Positions 1 through 11,377 of a stretch of 64,000 nt of DNA are shown here, one piece after another. Source of the DNA: Taiwanofungus camphoratus (Eukaryota; Basidiomycota; Agaricomycetes; Polyporales; Taiwanofungaceae). The DNA is taken from the NCBI GenBank assembly GCA_003999685.1, contig CP021226.1, positions 1,984,001 to 2,048,000 on the forward strand, given 5' to 3'. The stretch's first letter is position 1, and each line of letters starts with the position of its first letter. Below the pieces are notes generated by a model, which saw nothing but the letters and a program-made list of their open reading frames with translations, was not told the DNA's origin and ran no database searches. A program made the position numbers and the translations under genes.

Positions 1-907
1 TCAGAGGAATTGCAAAAAGAGCTCCGGGAAAAAACGCAAGCTCTGAAACAGACCGAAGTCGAGGCTCAGACCGCCGCGGAGGAGAGTTCACGTAAGCTGG
101 CGGAAGCTGAAAAACAGCATAAAGACAAGCAATACGAACTGTCAAAAGTGATAAAGATGATCAATGCCGAGCTTGAGGTCTGTTACCATCATCGGAGAGA
201 ATCGTCTACTGACCATCTTCGATAGAACCAAGAGTCCACATACAAAACCAAGGTAGTTGCTCTAGAATCTGAACGTGACAGGATATTGCAAGACGCAATC
301 AAACATGCTGAAGTGAGTCACCAAGCTCTGTGCCCACACCAATGGCTCATGTGCAACTCAGAGCGAGGTCGCTTCGGCCCATGCCCGAGACTTACAGGCG
401 ATTCATGACGAGTCACAAGCTACTATTCAGCAGCTCCGCACAAGCTACGTTTCAGCCGCTGATAAGCTCAAGACTTGTGAGGCTACCATAGGTAGACAGG
501 AAAAGCAGCTCGCCGAGCGTGATCTTCAGCTTCAAGCCGCCAAAGAACATACAGGCAGGCTCGTCGACGTGTATACTGCCACTATGCATGAATTAGAACA
601 CCTGAAGAGGTTGCTTGAAGAGGCTCGGGAGACGACGGTGGTGGTCAGAGAGAGGAAGGACGAACTGATCATACGTTTGGAGCAGGAGCTTTCCACCACT
701 CGTGACAAATACGCCGCGCTCAATGATGCGTTCAACGCGGCCAAGGAATCGTGGACAAGAAAGTCAATGGAGCAAGCGAGAAATCTAGAAAGAGCAAACA
801 GAGGACTATTTGAAGAAACTCGACAATTTCGTGTCGCCCAATTGAAAGAACGAGCCGTAGCATTCGTGGCGGTGATGGGTGCCGCAGTACTCGCACGAGG
901 TATCTGA
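1..907 (+). CDS. coiled-coil protein with C-terminal hydrophobic tail (5' truncated by window edge)
   Basis: Three exons are visible: 1-177, 226-312 and 362-907, joined by phase-0 introns with GTCTGT and GTGAGT donors. The first base of the gene lies outside the window. The product is almost entirely heptad-like and rich in Glu, Lys, Gln and Ala (for example ELEQELSTTRDKYAALN), so a long parallel coiled coil is expected. It ends with a short hydrophobic run (FVAVMGAAVL) before the stop, which could be a tail anchor but is shorter than a full membrane span. The next gene downstream has the same design and even the same exon-end pattern (an exon ending in E-x-E followed by a GTNTGT donor), so the two are probably tandem paralogues. 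No enzymatic motif is seen; the function is unknown. A vesicle-tethering or organelle-organising role is only an inference from the architecture. Confidence 0.7.
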
Positions 908-2738
908 GTTGGAGTCTACTGCATCGCTGTGAAAGTGTGTCGATCTGATTTACCCGTGTCTGCCCATTCCGATCATGCAGTTCTGTGGCGATCATGGTCA
1001 TGAAGATTGTCAAACCTATGATAAGCTTATCTCCTTCACCGATAATGTATTAGCACTCTGCGCTCCTGTGATTGAACCATCATATGTATACTCCAAAATA
1101 CGGCGAACAAGTAATTTATGGACGCGTCTTACCTACTATACCTTGGCTTGATAGGTGCCACGCCGTTGGCACGTCAGGAAGAAGAGGTTGGTCCGTTCAT
1201 GAGTGCCCCAACATTGTCCTCTAACGACGTCATGGTATTGCATAACAAACTGATGAGACTCACTATGATCGTCTTAGCACCAAACGGAATTTTGTGGGCC
1301 AGGGGTTGGTGTCAATTGCAGCGAATCTGACGAGACAAGTATGAAAAGCATGGCTTACTCTGAAGTCTAGAGTAATCAGTCTGTATGTCCTTAGTCTGTT
1401 TGAGTCTTGAAGAAAATAGAACTTCGTCGCAGGCAGGACTGGCTCAGTGATTGATGAGTTATTGTGCACCCAAGTTTAAGTCTTCTTGTATCATTGAATC
1501 TCTTCATGCGCCAGGAATCCATACTATGTGCGTTAGAATATTGAGATCAGAAAATAGGCGGTGTGATACTAACACGTCATACGTTTATCAAACCTCTGCT
1601 GCATTGCTATATCTAACGCATGACACGATTCATACACACCTTTTCAGACATCATGATGGCGTGCATACGCCAACTATAGTATGGCTCAAGACTGCGAAAC
1701 CAGTTTCAAGCAAAGTGGGCACAGCATACCGCGACAGAGCTTGATGGAGGGAGGGGCGGGCAAGCGGCAATTTCTCGCGATACTCCAGCAACATTCGCCC
1801 TGGGTCGACCTCTTGAAGGCATCTAGTAAGTGCTGTGTGCATATTTGATCCAGAGGTTCAGAACTTATATATCGTGATTGTATTTCAAGCCAAGTTCGAT
1901 AGGCGCCTATACGATTTCTGATCAGGCGCTTATTCATCCATTCCATCTTGTCCACCATCTAAACCTTAGCTCCTGTTCTGTCAAGAAAAAGACTGTGTAA
2001 ACCATGACTGACGTACTATTCTGTGTTATGCTCATGTTTCTCTTTGGTCAACATAGTCTTGTTCGAGCACAATAGTCACCTCTTCACTCAGACCTCTCAC
2101 TGCTTGCTGCACTGTTTCATGTCGACGTCCGGCGATGTCGATTTGTTTTAGCCGGGAATGTCTTTCCGACCACTCATTGCTGGTGACACTAGATTGCATG
2201 CGGCGTAGAGCGTATCTGCTCTCGGATTCTCACTAGAGGATATGAAAAGCACGCCTTGCGTTTGAACCAAAACATGCAAAACGCATGGCCGAAGGCCTTC
2301 CAAGTATGTTTCCTAGTAACAACGAGTGAATGAGCCTAGAGCTGTTCCTACTCCGGATGTGTCTGCTGCGATCCAGTCCCGTGCATAGCGCACATATCCA
2401 GAACGCGAGCAATGAACTTTGACAAGCGTTGTTCCTGTAACTTGGCGTTATTTGCATCCTGAACGATAAGCCTAATGCCTGGCTACTGTCGACTGGTTGA
2501 TGCGTGGATTGCGACGCTATATCAATCTTCTCCTAAGGATCTTACTGCTCGCAGGATGCGCGCTTCTCGTGTGGTTTCATTGTGGCGGATCAATGTGAGG
2601 GGTGTGGCATGTTAGACACGCACTTACAGCCCTTTCGCAAGTTGCAGTGGTCTCCTACATCGTTATTTAGGTCTACGACACTTCCGTCCTCCTACATATT
2701 GCCCACTCATCACAGCCTATACGGCCAGCGAAACGTCA
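908..2738. other. 1.8-kb intergenic stretch, nothing firm seen
   Basis: No open frame here joins into a convincing spliced gene on either strand, and no tRNA, long inverted repeat or tandem array was noticed. It separates two paralogous coiled-coil genes, so it may hold eroded sequence from the duplication, but I could not align any part to either neighbour by eye. Confidence 0.5.
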
Positions 2739-4386
2739 ATGCTGTCAAGGCCAAAGGAGACGGGTTCGAAAGGCTTCCGTGGTCTATCAAATCTTGTCAG
2801 GAGAACAACCAGTTCGGCCTCCCTCAAGTCGACTACGTCCGCAAAGCCAGGGCCTTCTTCCACTAAAGAGGTCCAAGACAATAGCGAACAGCCGAACAAG
2901 GTTTGTGCACCTGTTGTCCGTTGGACTTGTTATTGAATTCGGTCTAGTCTGCACTTACGTCGAAGACCGATGCCACTAAGGATCTGGAGAATGAGATAGT
3001 CGCCCTGAAAGCCTCCTTGGAGGTAGCATCAGCGGAAGTCTCGGCCAAGCGGTCTGCTGTGGAAAGCTTGGAAGAGTCCAAGACTCGGGCAGAGAGGGAC
3101 CTCGCAATCGTACAGGAAAGTCTAACCAGATTACAGACTGAACAGGCGGCGAATGATGTCAGATCCGACACGCTTCAACAGGAGGTCCGTGCTCGCGTTC
3201 GTACGACACTCTCCTTCTGACATGTCATTCTCTAGCTCGAAGCATCCAGGGCAGCAGCAGCTGTACAGGACAAGCTCGTCGAGACTCTCCAATTCCAGAT
3301 CCAGGCATTGGAAGTGGAGCTTCGTGCAGCCAGAGAAGACTACGACATCCTCCAGGCTTCGTCCAATGAAGCTTCAGTGGCCGCGACAGCCGCAGCAGAA
3401 GCTGAGCGTGCTGCATTGTTAAAGGCTGAGGCAGACCTCGAGGAGATTGGGGCAGAGATTGCCAGCTTGAAGACTGCACATGCCCAAGCTGTCGCGGAGA
3501 CCGAGGACAAGATGCGGGCGCTCCAACGGCAGACCGCTCGCTCCCAAGCGCTGGCTGTGGAGCTTGCAGAACTGAAGACTGCGAACGACGAGAAGACCGG
3601 AAAGGTCTTAGAACTCGAACTTGCGATCTCGCAGATGAAGGAGAATCAACAGAAGGTTGAGGATGAGAATAGCGCAGCGCTCGCACGTGTGTCGTTTCTG
3701 GAAGAGGAGCTCGCAAACACAGCAGGTACATTACAGCAGATCATCCAGGAGGCAAAGAAGTGGGAAACGGATTACCTCCGGGAGGTCAACGAAGTGTTGC
3801 GAGTGCGGGAGGGTCTATCCGCAGAGATCAAGAAGCTGTCCGCCGAATTCGAAGTTTGTTTTCGTCTGTTGTCTTCTGTAATTCCAGGTCGCTCACATAC
3901 CTCTCATAGAGTCGGGAGGCTGCATACATCGCTCAAGCGGAAGCCCTGAAGATTGAACATGACCAGTTACTACGCACGGTCCGCGCGGAGTCGCAGGCGA
4001 CGATCGCACGTCTCAATCGGGAACTCTCCCATGCACGCGCAGATCACTCTGCGCTCGTTGACATGTTCAACACAACGCAGGGCCTCGGGCACATCTCGAC
4101 TGAGCACGTGAGGGAGCTCGAGGCCACCGCGCGTACTCATGCGGAAGAGGTCCAACGGCTACGCAGCGCGCACCAGGCAGAACTCGCGGAGCTAGCGAGG
4201 GAATATGCTGCGCTAGCTGGGGAGCGGGAGCACCTGCAACGCGCACGCCAGGTGGATGCACGGCGGATCATGACGCTGCAGGCGGAGCGAGATAATTCCA
4301 GGCCCTGGCAAATCGCTAGTGTTGTGCTCGGCGTGGTGTTAGTCGTGGCGGTCGCGTGCTTTCGTGTTAATATGAGCATCAGGTGA
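2739..4386 (+). CDS. coiled-coil protein with C-terminal transmembrane anchor
   Basis: Four exons (2739-2900, 2966-3184, 3236-3853, 3910-4386) give 491 codons; all introns are phase 0 and 51-65 nt long. The start ATG at 2739 opens a Ser/Thr/Lys-rich head of about 55 residues. From about residue 60 to 455 the protein is continuous coiled coil rich in Ala, Glu, Leu and Arg. The last 25 residues form one hydrophobic span (IASVVLGVVLVVAVACF) followed by VNMSIR, a classic tail-anchored layout with the coiled coil facing the cytosol. The same build is known in golgins and other tethers, but no family signature was recognised, so function is open. It is probably a tandem paralogue of the gene at 1-907, with a longer and better-formed anchor. 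Confidence 0.8.
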
Positions 4387-4856
4387 ACGATTGTTCCCGA
4401 TGCTGCCTTTCCTCCTACGTATGTTCATGACTTCAACTTTAGATCGTTTGTGCGAGCTGTCGTCCGTCGTATGTCTATGTTATAAATCGTCGTATTGTAT
4501 GTGTCGGCCCAGCTGAATATAGTTGACTACGTGGTCGCATACGTATGAGCCTTTTTACCAAGCATGAGCTGGTATTATTTGCGAGCTTCAAAGACGATTG
4601 ACGGTTTACTTCATGATGACTCCACGTTCGCATTGGTGACTTATCCAATGTCCCTGAAAACGAGGGCGGGGATAGGCGGCAGCATATTTAGTGCTCGGCA
4701 CACTGGCATCTGATGTCTTCCAGGTTGAGGGATATATAATACAAGTATGAAAACGCAGGAGATAAGTATAGTTTAAAGCATAACCAGCAGTCTCCATCCG
4801 TCGCAATTCGCAGCCGCGTAGTAGATCAACAAAGTGCATAGAAGTGTAACCAGAAA
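4387..4856. other. intergenic region between convergent genes
   Basis: This 470-nt gap lies between the 3' end of the coiled-coil gene and the 3' end of the minus-strand gene that starts at 6594. It should hold both 3' UTRs. Nothing else was recognised. Confidence 0.5.
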
Positions 4857-6594
4857 TTACTTCTTTCGTGCGACTTTCGCAGTCGCTCTCCTCCCACCGC
4901 CAACATTGCCGCCGGTGCTGGTCCCAGCATCGAGTTTGCGCTTCTTGGCAGACGCACTATTGGACACCGCAGTACGCGTAATAGAGGTACGTGGCGCCTT
5001 CTGTACTGAAGGCACGACTTGAGCCCCATAATGATCTGCATTCTCCTATATATACAAATGCATCGCAGGTCAGATCAACATTATCGCGGGTAATTCAAAT
5101 ACGTACTTCAGCGCTCATCGCAAGCTCGTCCACGTCATCATCGCTCTCCTCGTCCATGACCCGTCTCGTACGGAGGATCTGTCCTCCAATCGGGTATCCA
5201 TCCTCTTCTCTATCATCTTCCCACATCTGCCCCCTTGCCATTCTCCCCCGTGTGGACACTCTCGGCGCTCTTCGTGTCTGCCTCTTTCTTGGTCGTTCCT
5301 CCGGTTCATACAGCGAGCCCTCCACCGACTCCTCGTCCGACCCTGATTGAGAGGGCGTGCGCATCACTGAAGCAGTATGCTTGGGTATCTCCACGTCATC
5401 CTCGTCCTCGTCCTTCACAGGTACCTCTATCACGGCACGCACACGACGGATGACATGCTGATGCGGCGTCTGTTGCACTGGAGGGTCACGCGGCGTCGTG
5501 CGAGAGGCGGACGGGGGCCGATGTGTGGCAGGAGTGCGCAAAGCTTTGCCGCTTGAAGGAATAGATACTTCCGGATATGCCTTTTGCTTTGGAGGGCGAG
5601 ATGGTGTGGGGTCTGCTCTACGTGCGGACCCTGCTTGCACCGAATCCGAGTGACTAGGAGGCTTCGATGGCGTTCGTGCGGGCTTCCGGCCGGAAAACAG
5701 AAGCTCTCCTTCTACACCGTCTGGTACGGGTTTTGCTGGATAAAGTGGAGTGGCACGCTTGTGCGGCGCGAGAGGGAGTGTCGTATTGGAGGACGTGGAG
5801 GCGCGTTTCGTAGTTGTAGAAGAAGTGGAGGGCTCGAAGAAGTCGGGGTGTGGCGTGCGTGGGGTGAGAGGTGCGTTTGATCCCGTTGAAGCGTTTGCCT
5901 GGGTATTCCACTCAAACAAAACTCAAGTCAGAAACGAGGGTCAGACCGGACGGATTATGATCGCTCTGGTATATAAGAGAGAATAACTCACTGCAAGTTG
6001 CTCCGCAACAAGCTCGTCTACCCGGTGAGATAGACGGCAGCGCTCTTGCTCTGCTCGGAAATACTGTTCCTTCCAGTCGAGACTTTCTTGGCGAGATGTC
6101 TCTTCTAAGCGCAGCTTTTGCGTTTTCCACTGCGCCGCCTCCGCACGCAAACGTGCGATCGTCTCGGCCTGATGCTTGATCTGATTATAAAAAGCTTTGT
6201 GAAGTGTTTTAGGCATGGTGAAGATTAGCGACACGGCTCACTGTTATGTCAGACTTGTCTATCTGCGAAAGCTTTTAGTGCGGCACTACAAACGTACAGG
6301 TAAGATAGCTCACCGCAGCCTTCCACCCTTCTTCTCGTCGCTCCCACTCCTTCTGCTCGAGCTGGATAGTATGTAGCATGGTGCGCGTCTCGTCGCGCTC
6401 GCGTCGCGCCTCGACGGCGTCAGCGTTCGCGCGGGCTACATCGGTGCGGGCTTGATCCTCGATGGTTGTGAGCTGGGACAATAGAGCTGGAGCACAATAA
6501 GCGTATGAGACAAGGAACGACGTACGGCAAGGTTAGCTGCTTTTGAGAGGGAGTTGAGGGCATCTGAGATGATTGACGACGGTGTCGGAGGCAT
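4857..6594 (-). CDS. uncharacterised protein: N-terminal coiled coil, basic/Ser-Pro-rich tail with nuclear localisation signal
   Basis: Five exons (6594-6526, 6472-6298, 6194-5992, 5910-5107, 5045-4857) total 480 codons. The splice between exons 2 and 3 is the least certain: a GTACGT donor at 6297 and CAAAG acceptor at 6195 restore phase, while a nearer GTGAGC donor does not. Residues about 25-145 are strongly helical (EARRERDETRTMLHTIQLEQ) and probably dimerise. The large fourth exon is disordered, with many Ser, Pro, Thr and Arg residues and an acidic patch (KDEDEDD). The C-terminus contains SAKKRKLD, a textbook monopartite nuclear localisation signal, and ends in a Gly/Arg/Lys-rich tail. 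The layout (coiled coil first, basic disordered tail) resembles chromosome-associated proteins such as shugoshins, but no diagnostic motif was seen and I do not assign it. Confidence 0.65.
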
Positions 6595-6811
6595 CGAGTT
6601 CGAGTTCGTTGACTTCAGCGAGCATAAGCAAAGTGCTTTAAATGATGTAAGCAGAGGTATTGTTACCTTTTGAAAAAGTGTTACTGCAATAAGTATCTTT
6701 CAGACTCCGAAAGGTTTGGAAGGCCACAATTCACAATACGCGCTCCTCACGGCCTGCTTTACCTTTCTTTCTTCTCGTACTCTCTTCAGCGGCAGACCCA
6801 TCTCCTTCACG

Positions 6812-8562
6812 ATGACTACCTCCACTCCTCGTGACATTCGCGACTTTCTCGATGGTTACCCCAATAGTACCGACAGACCTTTGCTGAAAGCGAATCTCCT
6901 CTTTTACCAAAACAAGCTGCGCTGTCGTCCAGATAACCTACTTGTTGATGAAATTCATGAGCAGTAAGACAGCCGTGCTTGGATCGGCTGCACTTGCACA
7001 CATTTATGAACAGATGGCAAGGGGATTACGCTAAGCTAGAATATAAGCACGGTTTCATTCAGTGGCTGTATGTCGGCCATGTATCGGTCGGTTTCCCATG
7101 CAACGTCCATCCTGACGAAAAGCCTAGTTTTCCGATCCCAGAACACGGGATGAATGCGGAATCACAACCTCTGCAGAAGCATGAGGCCGCTGCAATGCGT
7201 GCTGACCCTGCAGTCATGCGTCGAATCCTTCGCTCTTACTCGCTTATGCTCAATTTCTATGGTATGCGCCTCGAATCACCCGACTCAGGCTTGTTAGCAA
7301 GATCAACCAACTATCCCGAGCGGTATCGAAATCTTATTCGTGAGTACTGATTATATCAATACATAGTTATGATCGCAATAAGTGTGCCAATGGTTTGCAT
7401 TCATGGGGGATGGCTCAGACCACATATCAATCTCGTCCGGAGCAGTTTTGCAAATCTCCCCGACTTGGTCCACAATTTTCTCTATTGGATAAGGCAGGCG
7501 GGATCGCGTGTATCCTTTTCCACTGTATGTGAGCTCAATCAAGGTGGGTGAAGTACGAATAAACCTAGTTCACTTGAGATTGAGTGAACGGACGTGGCGG
7601 TATCTCATCTCATCTGCTCTGTCTAGACTATTTATGTATAGTCGGTCAGAGCAGATGCAATGTGGTTAAAAATGTGTAGACATCTATATGGTGATAAAGC
7701 CCACCAAAGCTTCTCGAGTTCACATTGAGTATGGTCTGCACTCGGGTTTTCGTACCCATGATTTTTGAGCAAGCCACCGGGTCGCAAACGAGGGCCACAT
7801 CATTGGCCGATATGCAGACCAGTATATGTCCTTTGCATAGCCTGTGCCCAAGCTAGGGGATGAAATAGCCTACAGTGGTTCTAAACATCTTTTACTTACG
7901 ATGGAGCTTGTAGCGCAGTATGCACTGTCAAGCGTAAGGTCTGATGGCAGGCCCAAAGCCCGAGCCTGCGGGATTGTAGAAAGCACTGTTCATGCCCGCT
8001 CAATATCATTTGAGACGAGAGGATACGTGCAGAAGAATGTAGGCGTGCTTGGCGCGTCTGAGTCGATGTAGGGATATTTTCTCCTTCGGCGAAATTTGCA
8101 TCATGTCCTTCTATGGGCCGCTCTGCATTAGCAGAGATCTCTTTGCATCTCTCAGTACGCGAGTGGATCACGCTAGGACCATATGCCCGAGTTTTATTGT
8201 TCTCGTACTCTTCCGTCTGTGCTTCCCTGTAGTTGTGCTGACTACTCGTCCTGTCAGGTTCTCCGCATAACAACCTCCGCATAACACGCATCCTCAAGTG
8301 CCTCTCGGTTCTCGGTCTAGAACGGCTAAATGCGGGTTTCCTCCTGCATGTTCTTGCCGAACAGGGAGAACACAACCAGCTGAATACGGCCGGGGTTACA
8401 AGCAGTATGGACAGATGGTGGGCGGCCTGCTTGAGGGACGAAGGCGAGCGAGAGTGGGTGAGTAGCACGATCAAAAAGGTACGATCAGGAGATCAGGAGT
8501 GGACAAGGGAGACTTATGTCAAAGCACTGGAGTTGCGGAAGCAGGTTGGCGAGGGTGGGTAA
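6812..8562 (+). CDS. opioid growth factor receptor (OGFr) conserved-domain protein
   Basis: Four exons (6812-6963, 7014-7067, 7128-7339, 8258-8562) join exactly to 240 codons. The protein is essentially one OGFr N-terminal domain. Diagnostic segments are QGDYAKLEYKHGFIQWLFPI (split by intron 2), the ESQPLQKHEA stretch, SYSLMLNFYGMRLES, YRNLIRSPHNNLRITRILK (split by the long intron 3) and SSMDRWWAACLRDEGER near the C-terminus. Fungal members of this family have no settled function; the vertebrate protein binds enkephalin at the nuclear envelope, but the repeat region that distinguishes it is absent here. The third intron is 918 nt, against 50-60 nt for the others, and breaks the domain in the middle. 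If that intron were not removed the product would lack the C-terminal 100 residues. Confidence 0.88.
7340..8257 (+). other. unusually long intron 3 of the OGFr gene, with two hairpins
   Basis: The donor is GTGAGT at 7340 and the acceptor CTGTCAG ends at 8257; phase 1 is preserved (C|GT gives Arg). The 918-nt length is about fifteen times the usual intron here, implying an insertion. Two adjacent stem-loops are visible: GTTCACT/AGTGAAC at about 7569-7590, and CATCTGCTCTG (7611-7621) with CAGAGCAGATG (7647-7657) extended inward by GACTAT/ATAGTC. No coding frame in it resembles a known protein. Confidence 0.7.
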
Positions 8563-8844
8563 CTAGCCTTGAGAAAATTTCCATTCCTGTTGCAACAACC
8601 CTCGACTGATGCTCATGAGAATGTTGAAGTATGCAAGCATCAGATATCATGTTATCATGTTCGGTAAGGAACACGGAACCATGGCCCATAGTCTTTCCCC
8701 CTAGACCTAACCGCGGACCCATATTGAAATCCAAAATCGGATATGCAATGGCAGCTCATCGCCGTGGTCGACTGCTGCAACTTGTCGCAGGTTGTAGCGC
8801 CGTCAGATCGATTTGGTGACATGCACAAAAGTCCACATGATAGA

Positions 8845-9259
8845 CTAGGTCCCATCAGATAGCGACTGCAACTTGGCGAAGAGCGCGTCCTTTCTCGCTT
8901 GCTCGTATCTCGGGCTGACAGCCGTGAGCAAGCCTTCTAAGCTCTCGAACGTCTTCGCCTCTCCAAGACACTCTGCTTGTATCGCTGTTCCCTCTTGACG
9001 GTCAATCTGCCCTCCATGACTTACGGTCCACTGCGCAAGGAAACAATGAAAAGCGTACCTTATATCCCATAGCAGATAGCGAAATGGTAAGAGCAGTCCC
9101 CTCTAGTAATGTGATCCTCGCAGTAGCCGAGAGAGAGGAGATGCGTGTGAGCGTGAAGTTTGTGAGCCCAAAGGATTGCTCGGCGAGTGCGGTACTCAGT
9201 TCGGTTGAAGGAAATGATGAGTGTGCTAGATTCAATGAAGGCTGAGAGTTCAGAGACAT
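8845..9259 (-). CDS. GSKIP-domain protein
   Basis: Two exons (9259-9059 and 9006-8845) with one 52-nt phase-0 intron encode 120 residues, the usual size for stand-alone GSKIP-domain proteins. The C-terminal helix region FESLEGLLTAVSPRYEQARK matches the family signature (a leucine-rich stretch followed by LSPxYRxxF in animals), and the N-terminal half has the expected beta-strand pattern ending in ALTISLSAMGYK. In animals GSKIP binds glycogen synthase kinase 3-beta and protein kinase A regulatory subunits; the same domain also occurs at the end of Clu/Clu1 family proteins. Whether the fungal stand-alone version binds GSK3 is not known. It is convergent with the OGFr gene, whose stop lies 283 nt away. 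Confidence 0.8.
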
Positions 9260-9433
9260 GGCGTCCAGGGATCAATCGATCAAGAAGAGATGCCAATGAG
9301 CTCCGAGGTCGTTTTTCGATTGAACATATCTTGCTCCATCATTGGTATACTTATCTATACTTATTTGCATATGGCTAGGGCCATCGTGGTAGCCTCTCTC
9401 AGGATATCTAGAGCCAGTGTTGTTATTGACCTC

Positions 9434-10145
9434 TACGGTCGCCGAGGAGAATCAGGTCATAAACTGAGATTCTCGTCACAAGTCTCAGGCTCCGGCCTCT
9501 CGGCCGAGTCCCATATACTAATTTTGGTACCCGTGCGTCCTGTGCCACCGGCACACAGCGGCCTTCCTGGCCCCTCATCGTCCACACCGTCGAGCTCATC
9601 GTCTTATCCATTGAGCTCAACACGTAGGAAGGTAATATCTATTTATGTAGCAACTAGTATGTAATATTATGTTCATCTTCAGCAATAAATACCATTATTC
9701 TCCCTGATGATAAGTTGTTTCTGTCAGTGAACATGTCGCTGGAACATTTGCGCTCATCATTACGGACAGTGGCGCCATCGCTGAGGGCGGAACAGGGTCT
9801 AGAGCTGTTTTATGTAAATAATAAATGCCCGAGATCCGGAGTCTACTTTGATGGTATGTCACCCAAACGTGACTCCATCACACGCCCGTGCTCTGGCACC
9901 CCGCACCTCACGAGCGCAGAAAACTGAATGTCCACTTCTTACACCTTCTTAGACCTCTCAGAGAGTTTGAGATAAATACATAAGTCGTTTCACAATGGAA
10001 ATTCAAGGCCAGAAGGTCCTGGAGCCCTTGGTGCGCAAGTTGGCTGAGAAGTCAGGCACGTGACACCAGCGAGGTCCTAGGTTTTCGCGCGTTGATTTTG
10101 TGACGAGAATCTCAGTTTATGACCTGATTCTCCTCGGCGACCGTA
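9434..10145. mobile_element. non-autonomous DNA element with perfect 48-bp terminal inverted repeats
   Basis: Bases 9434-9481 and 10098-10145 are exact reverse complements over 48 positions, beginning TACGGTCGCCGAGG and ending with its complement. The unit is 712 bp. Both ends begin or end with TA, so a TA target duplication (as in Tc1/mariner-type elements) would fit if the terminal TA is counted as host sequence. No transposase-like frame is present inside. Perfect identity of the arms suggests recent mobility or gene conversion. Confidence 0.75.
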
Positions 10146-10160
10146 CCGTATAGGTGCAAT

Positions 10161-10258
10161 AGTCGGCACTTGTTGATCTCGACCAATAAAATTTTCGGTA
10201 TTTGTGAAAACCATCAAAAAAGATGAGCTTTTGACCAATCAGGAGGGACTGCCGACTC
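10161..10258. repeat. 98-bp repeat, copy 1 (ends AGTCGGCA / TGCCGACT)
   Basis: The unit begins AGTCGGCACTT and ends CTGCCGACT, so its outermost 8 bases are inverted repeats. It shares a conserved core (GACCAATAA, TTTTCGGTATTTGTGAAA, CCATCAAAAAAGA, GACCAATCAG) with 10951-11045 in the same orientation, at roughly 80 percent identity by eye. It probably is a small MITE-like element. Confidence 0.65.
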
Positions 10259-10545
10259 GGGGGGAGATAGTGCATGTATCCTGTAGTGTTAAAATTAGCC
10301 ATCCATCGAGATCAATCGATATTACTGACAGAAGAATACAACTGCAAAAGGTTCGAAGCAAATTTAAAATTGTGCGCAGTGGGTGAGAAAAAAAAACCTG
10401 TCTTGAGAAGCCGTGTGCTGTACAGAAGCAATTCTAGAGATCAGGGTCATCCAGGATATTTATTTTGGTCTAAGTACGGGCGCTCGTTGAGTCTTGACAC
10501 ATAAACACCCGGGTCCCGGAACTCGAAGTATAAGTACTACTGCTG

Positions 10546-11063
10546 GAGTCAGCGCCCTGACTCAGTCGGCACTGTTATGATTACAGAACGACAATACACT
10601 TTAGTTAGCCTGTTTCTTTCTGTATCGTATGGAATGGTCCTTACCTCAGTTGCACCGTTCGTAGTAAACGGCTGAGCGGTCTACGGTCAGTCCGTCCGTC
10701 ACGATCACGTGTCCATCACGTACGCGTCCACTTGCAACAGGCACATCCTTATAACTTGCTCGGATTTTGTCAGATCTACTAGCTACTTGATACGTATGTT
10801 CTTGGCCATGATATTACGTGTCTCAAAGTTGAATAATTCACATTCACTGAGTCTTCATGAAGATTGTCATTTTGATGAAGATATGGCCGATGTCACGCTT
10901 TGGAGTCACTAGCCGGATGTGCCGTTGCTGGGTTTCATTTGCAAAGTGGCAGTTGCGGCACTTAGGGTCTTGACCAATAACATTTTCGGTATTTGTGAAA
11001 GCCATCAAAAAAGAGCTTTCGACCAATCAGAAGCAATTGCCGACTGAGTCAGGGTGCCGACTC
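10546..11063. mobile_element. inverted-repeat element of about 518 bp
   Basis: The left end 10546-10571 (GAGTCAGCGCCCTGACTCAG and onward) is the reverse complement of 11038-11063 with two mismatches in 26. The right end overlaps the second copy of the 98-bp repeat, so the two families are related or nested. No coding frame inside matches a transposase. Confidence 0.6.
10951..11045. repeat. 98-bp repeat, copy 2
   Basis: Direct repeat of 10161-10258, with the same core blocks in the same order and strand. Its 3' edge is fused to the terminal inverted repeat of the 10546-11063 element. Confidence 0.65.
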
Positions 11064-11097
11064 AAGGCGTAGGCATAGTACTGGTACTTACGAGTCC

Positions 11098-11242
11098 GCG
11101 ACCGTAGGTTCGCTGCATGTGACATGTGACAAGCCGAACTCACGTTGTGACATTGGAAAGTCAGTTCAGTTCGCTGTAAGCGCTGTTTTGGCCTCCGCGA
11201 TAAATCGGAGGCCTTGTGACATGTGACCGAACCTACGGTCGC
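11098..11242. repeat. 145-bp palindromic MITE-like hairpin
   Basis: Arms 11098-11133 (GCGACCGTAGGTTCG...CATGTGACATGTGACAAG) and 11213-11242 pair over about 30 bases with a few-base gap. A second, perfect 8-bp hairpin (GGCCTCCG/CGGAGGCC) sits next to the right arm at about 11190-11213. The element ends only about 135 bp before the VPS45 start codon and may shape its promoter. Confidence 0.7.
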
Positions 11243-11377
11243 AGCAGTACAGTACTGCAATTCATTAGATCCCTCAGGGTTGTTAGTTTCGTATCCCATT
11301 CGCAGCTCATAAGATTCGGCCATTAATTTAAATATTTTCATATCATCCAGGTTGGCGCGTCCTCACGGTGAACTGAC

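Noticed and set aside
3225-3731. 168-residue minus-strand frame
   Set aside because: Antisense to the coiled-coil exon 3; coiled-coil codon bias leaves the other strand open by chance.
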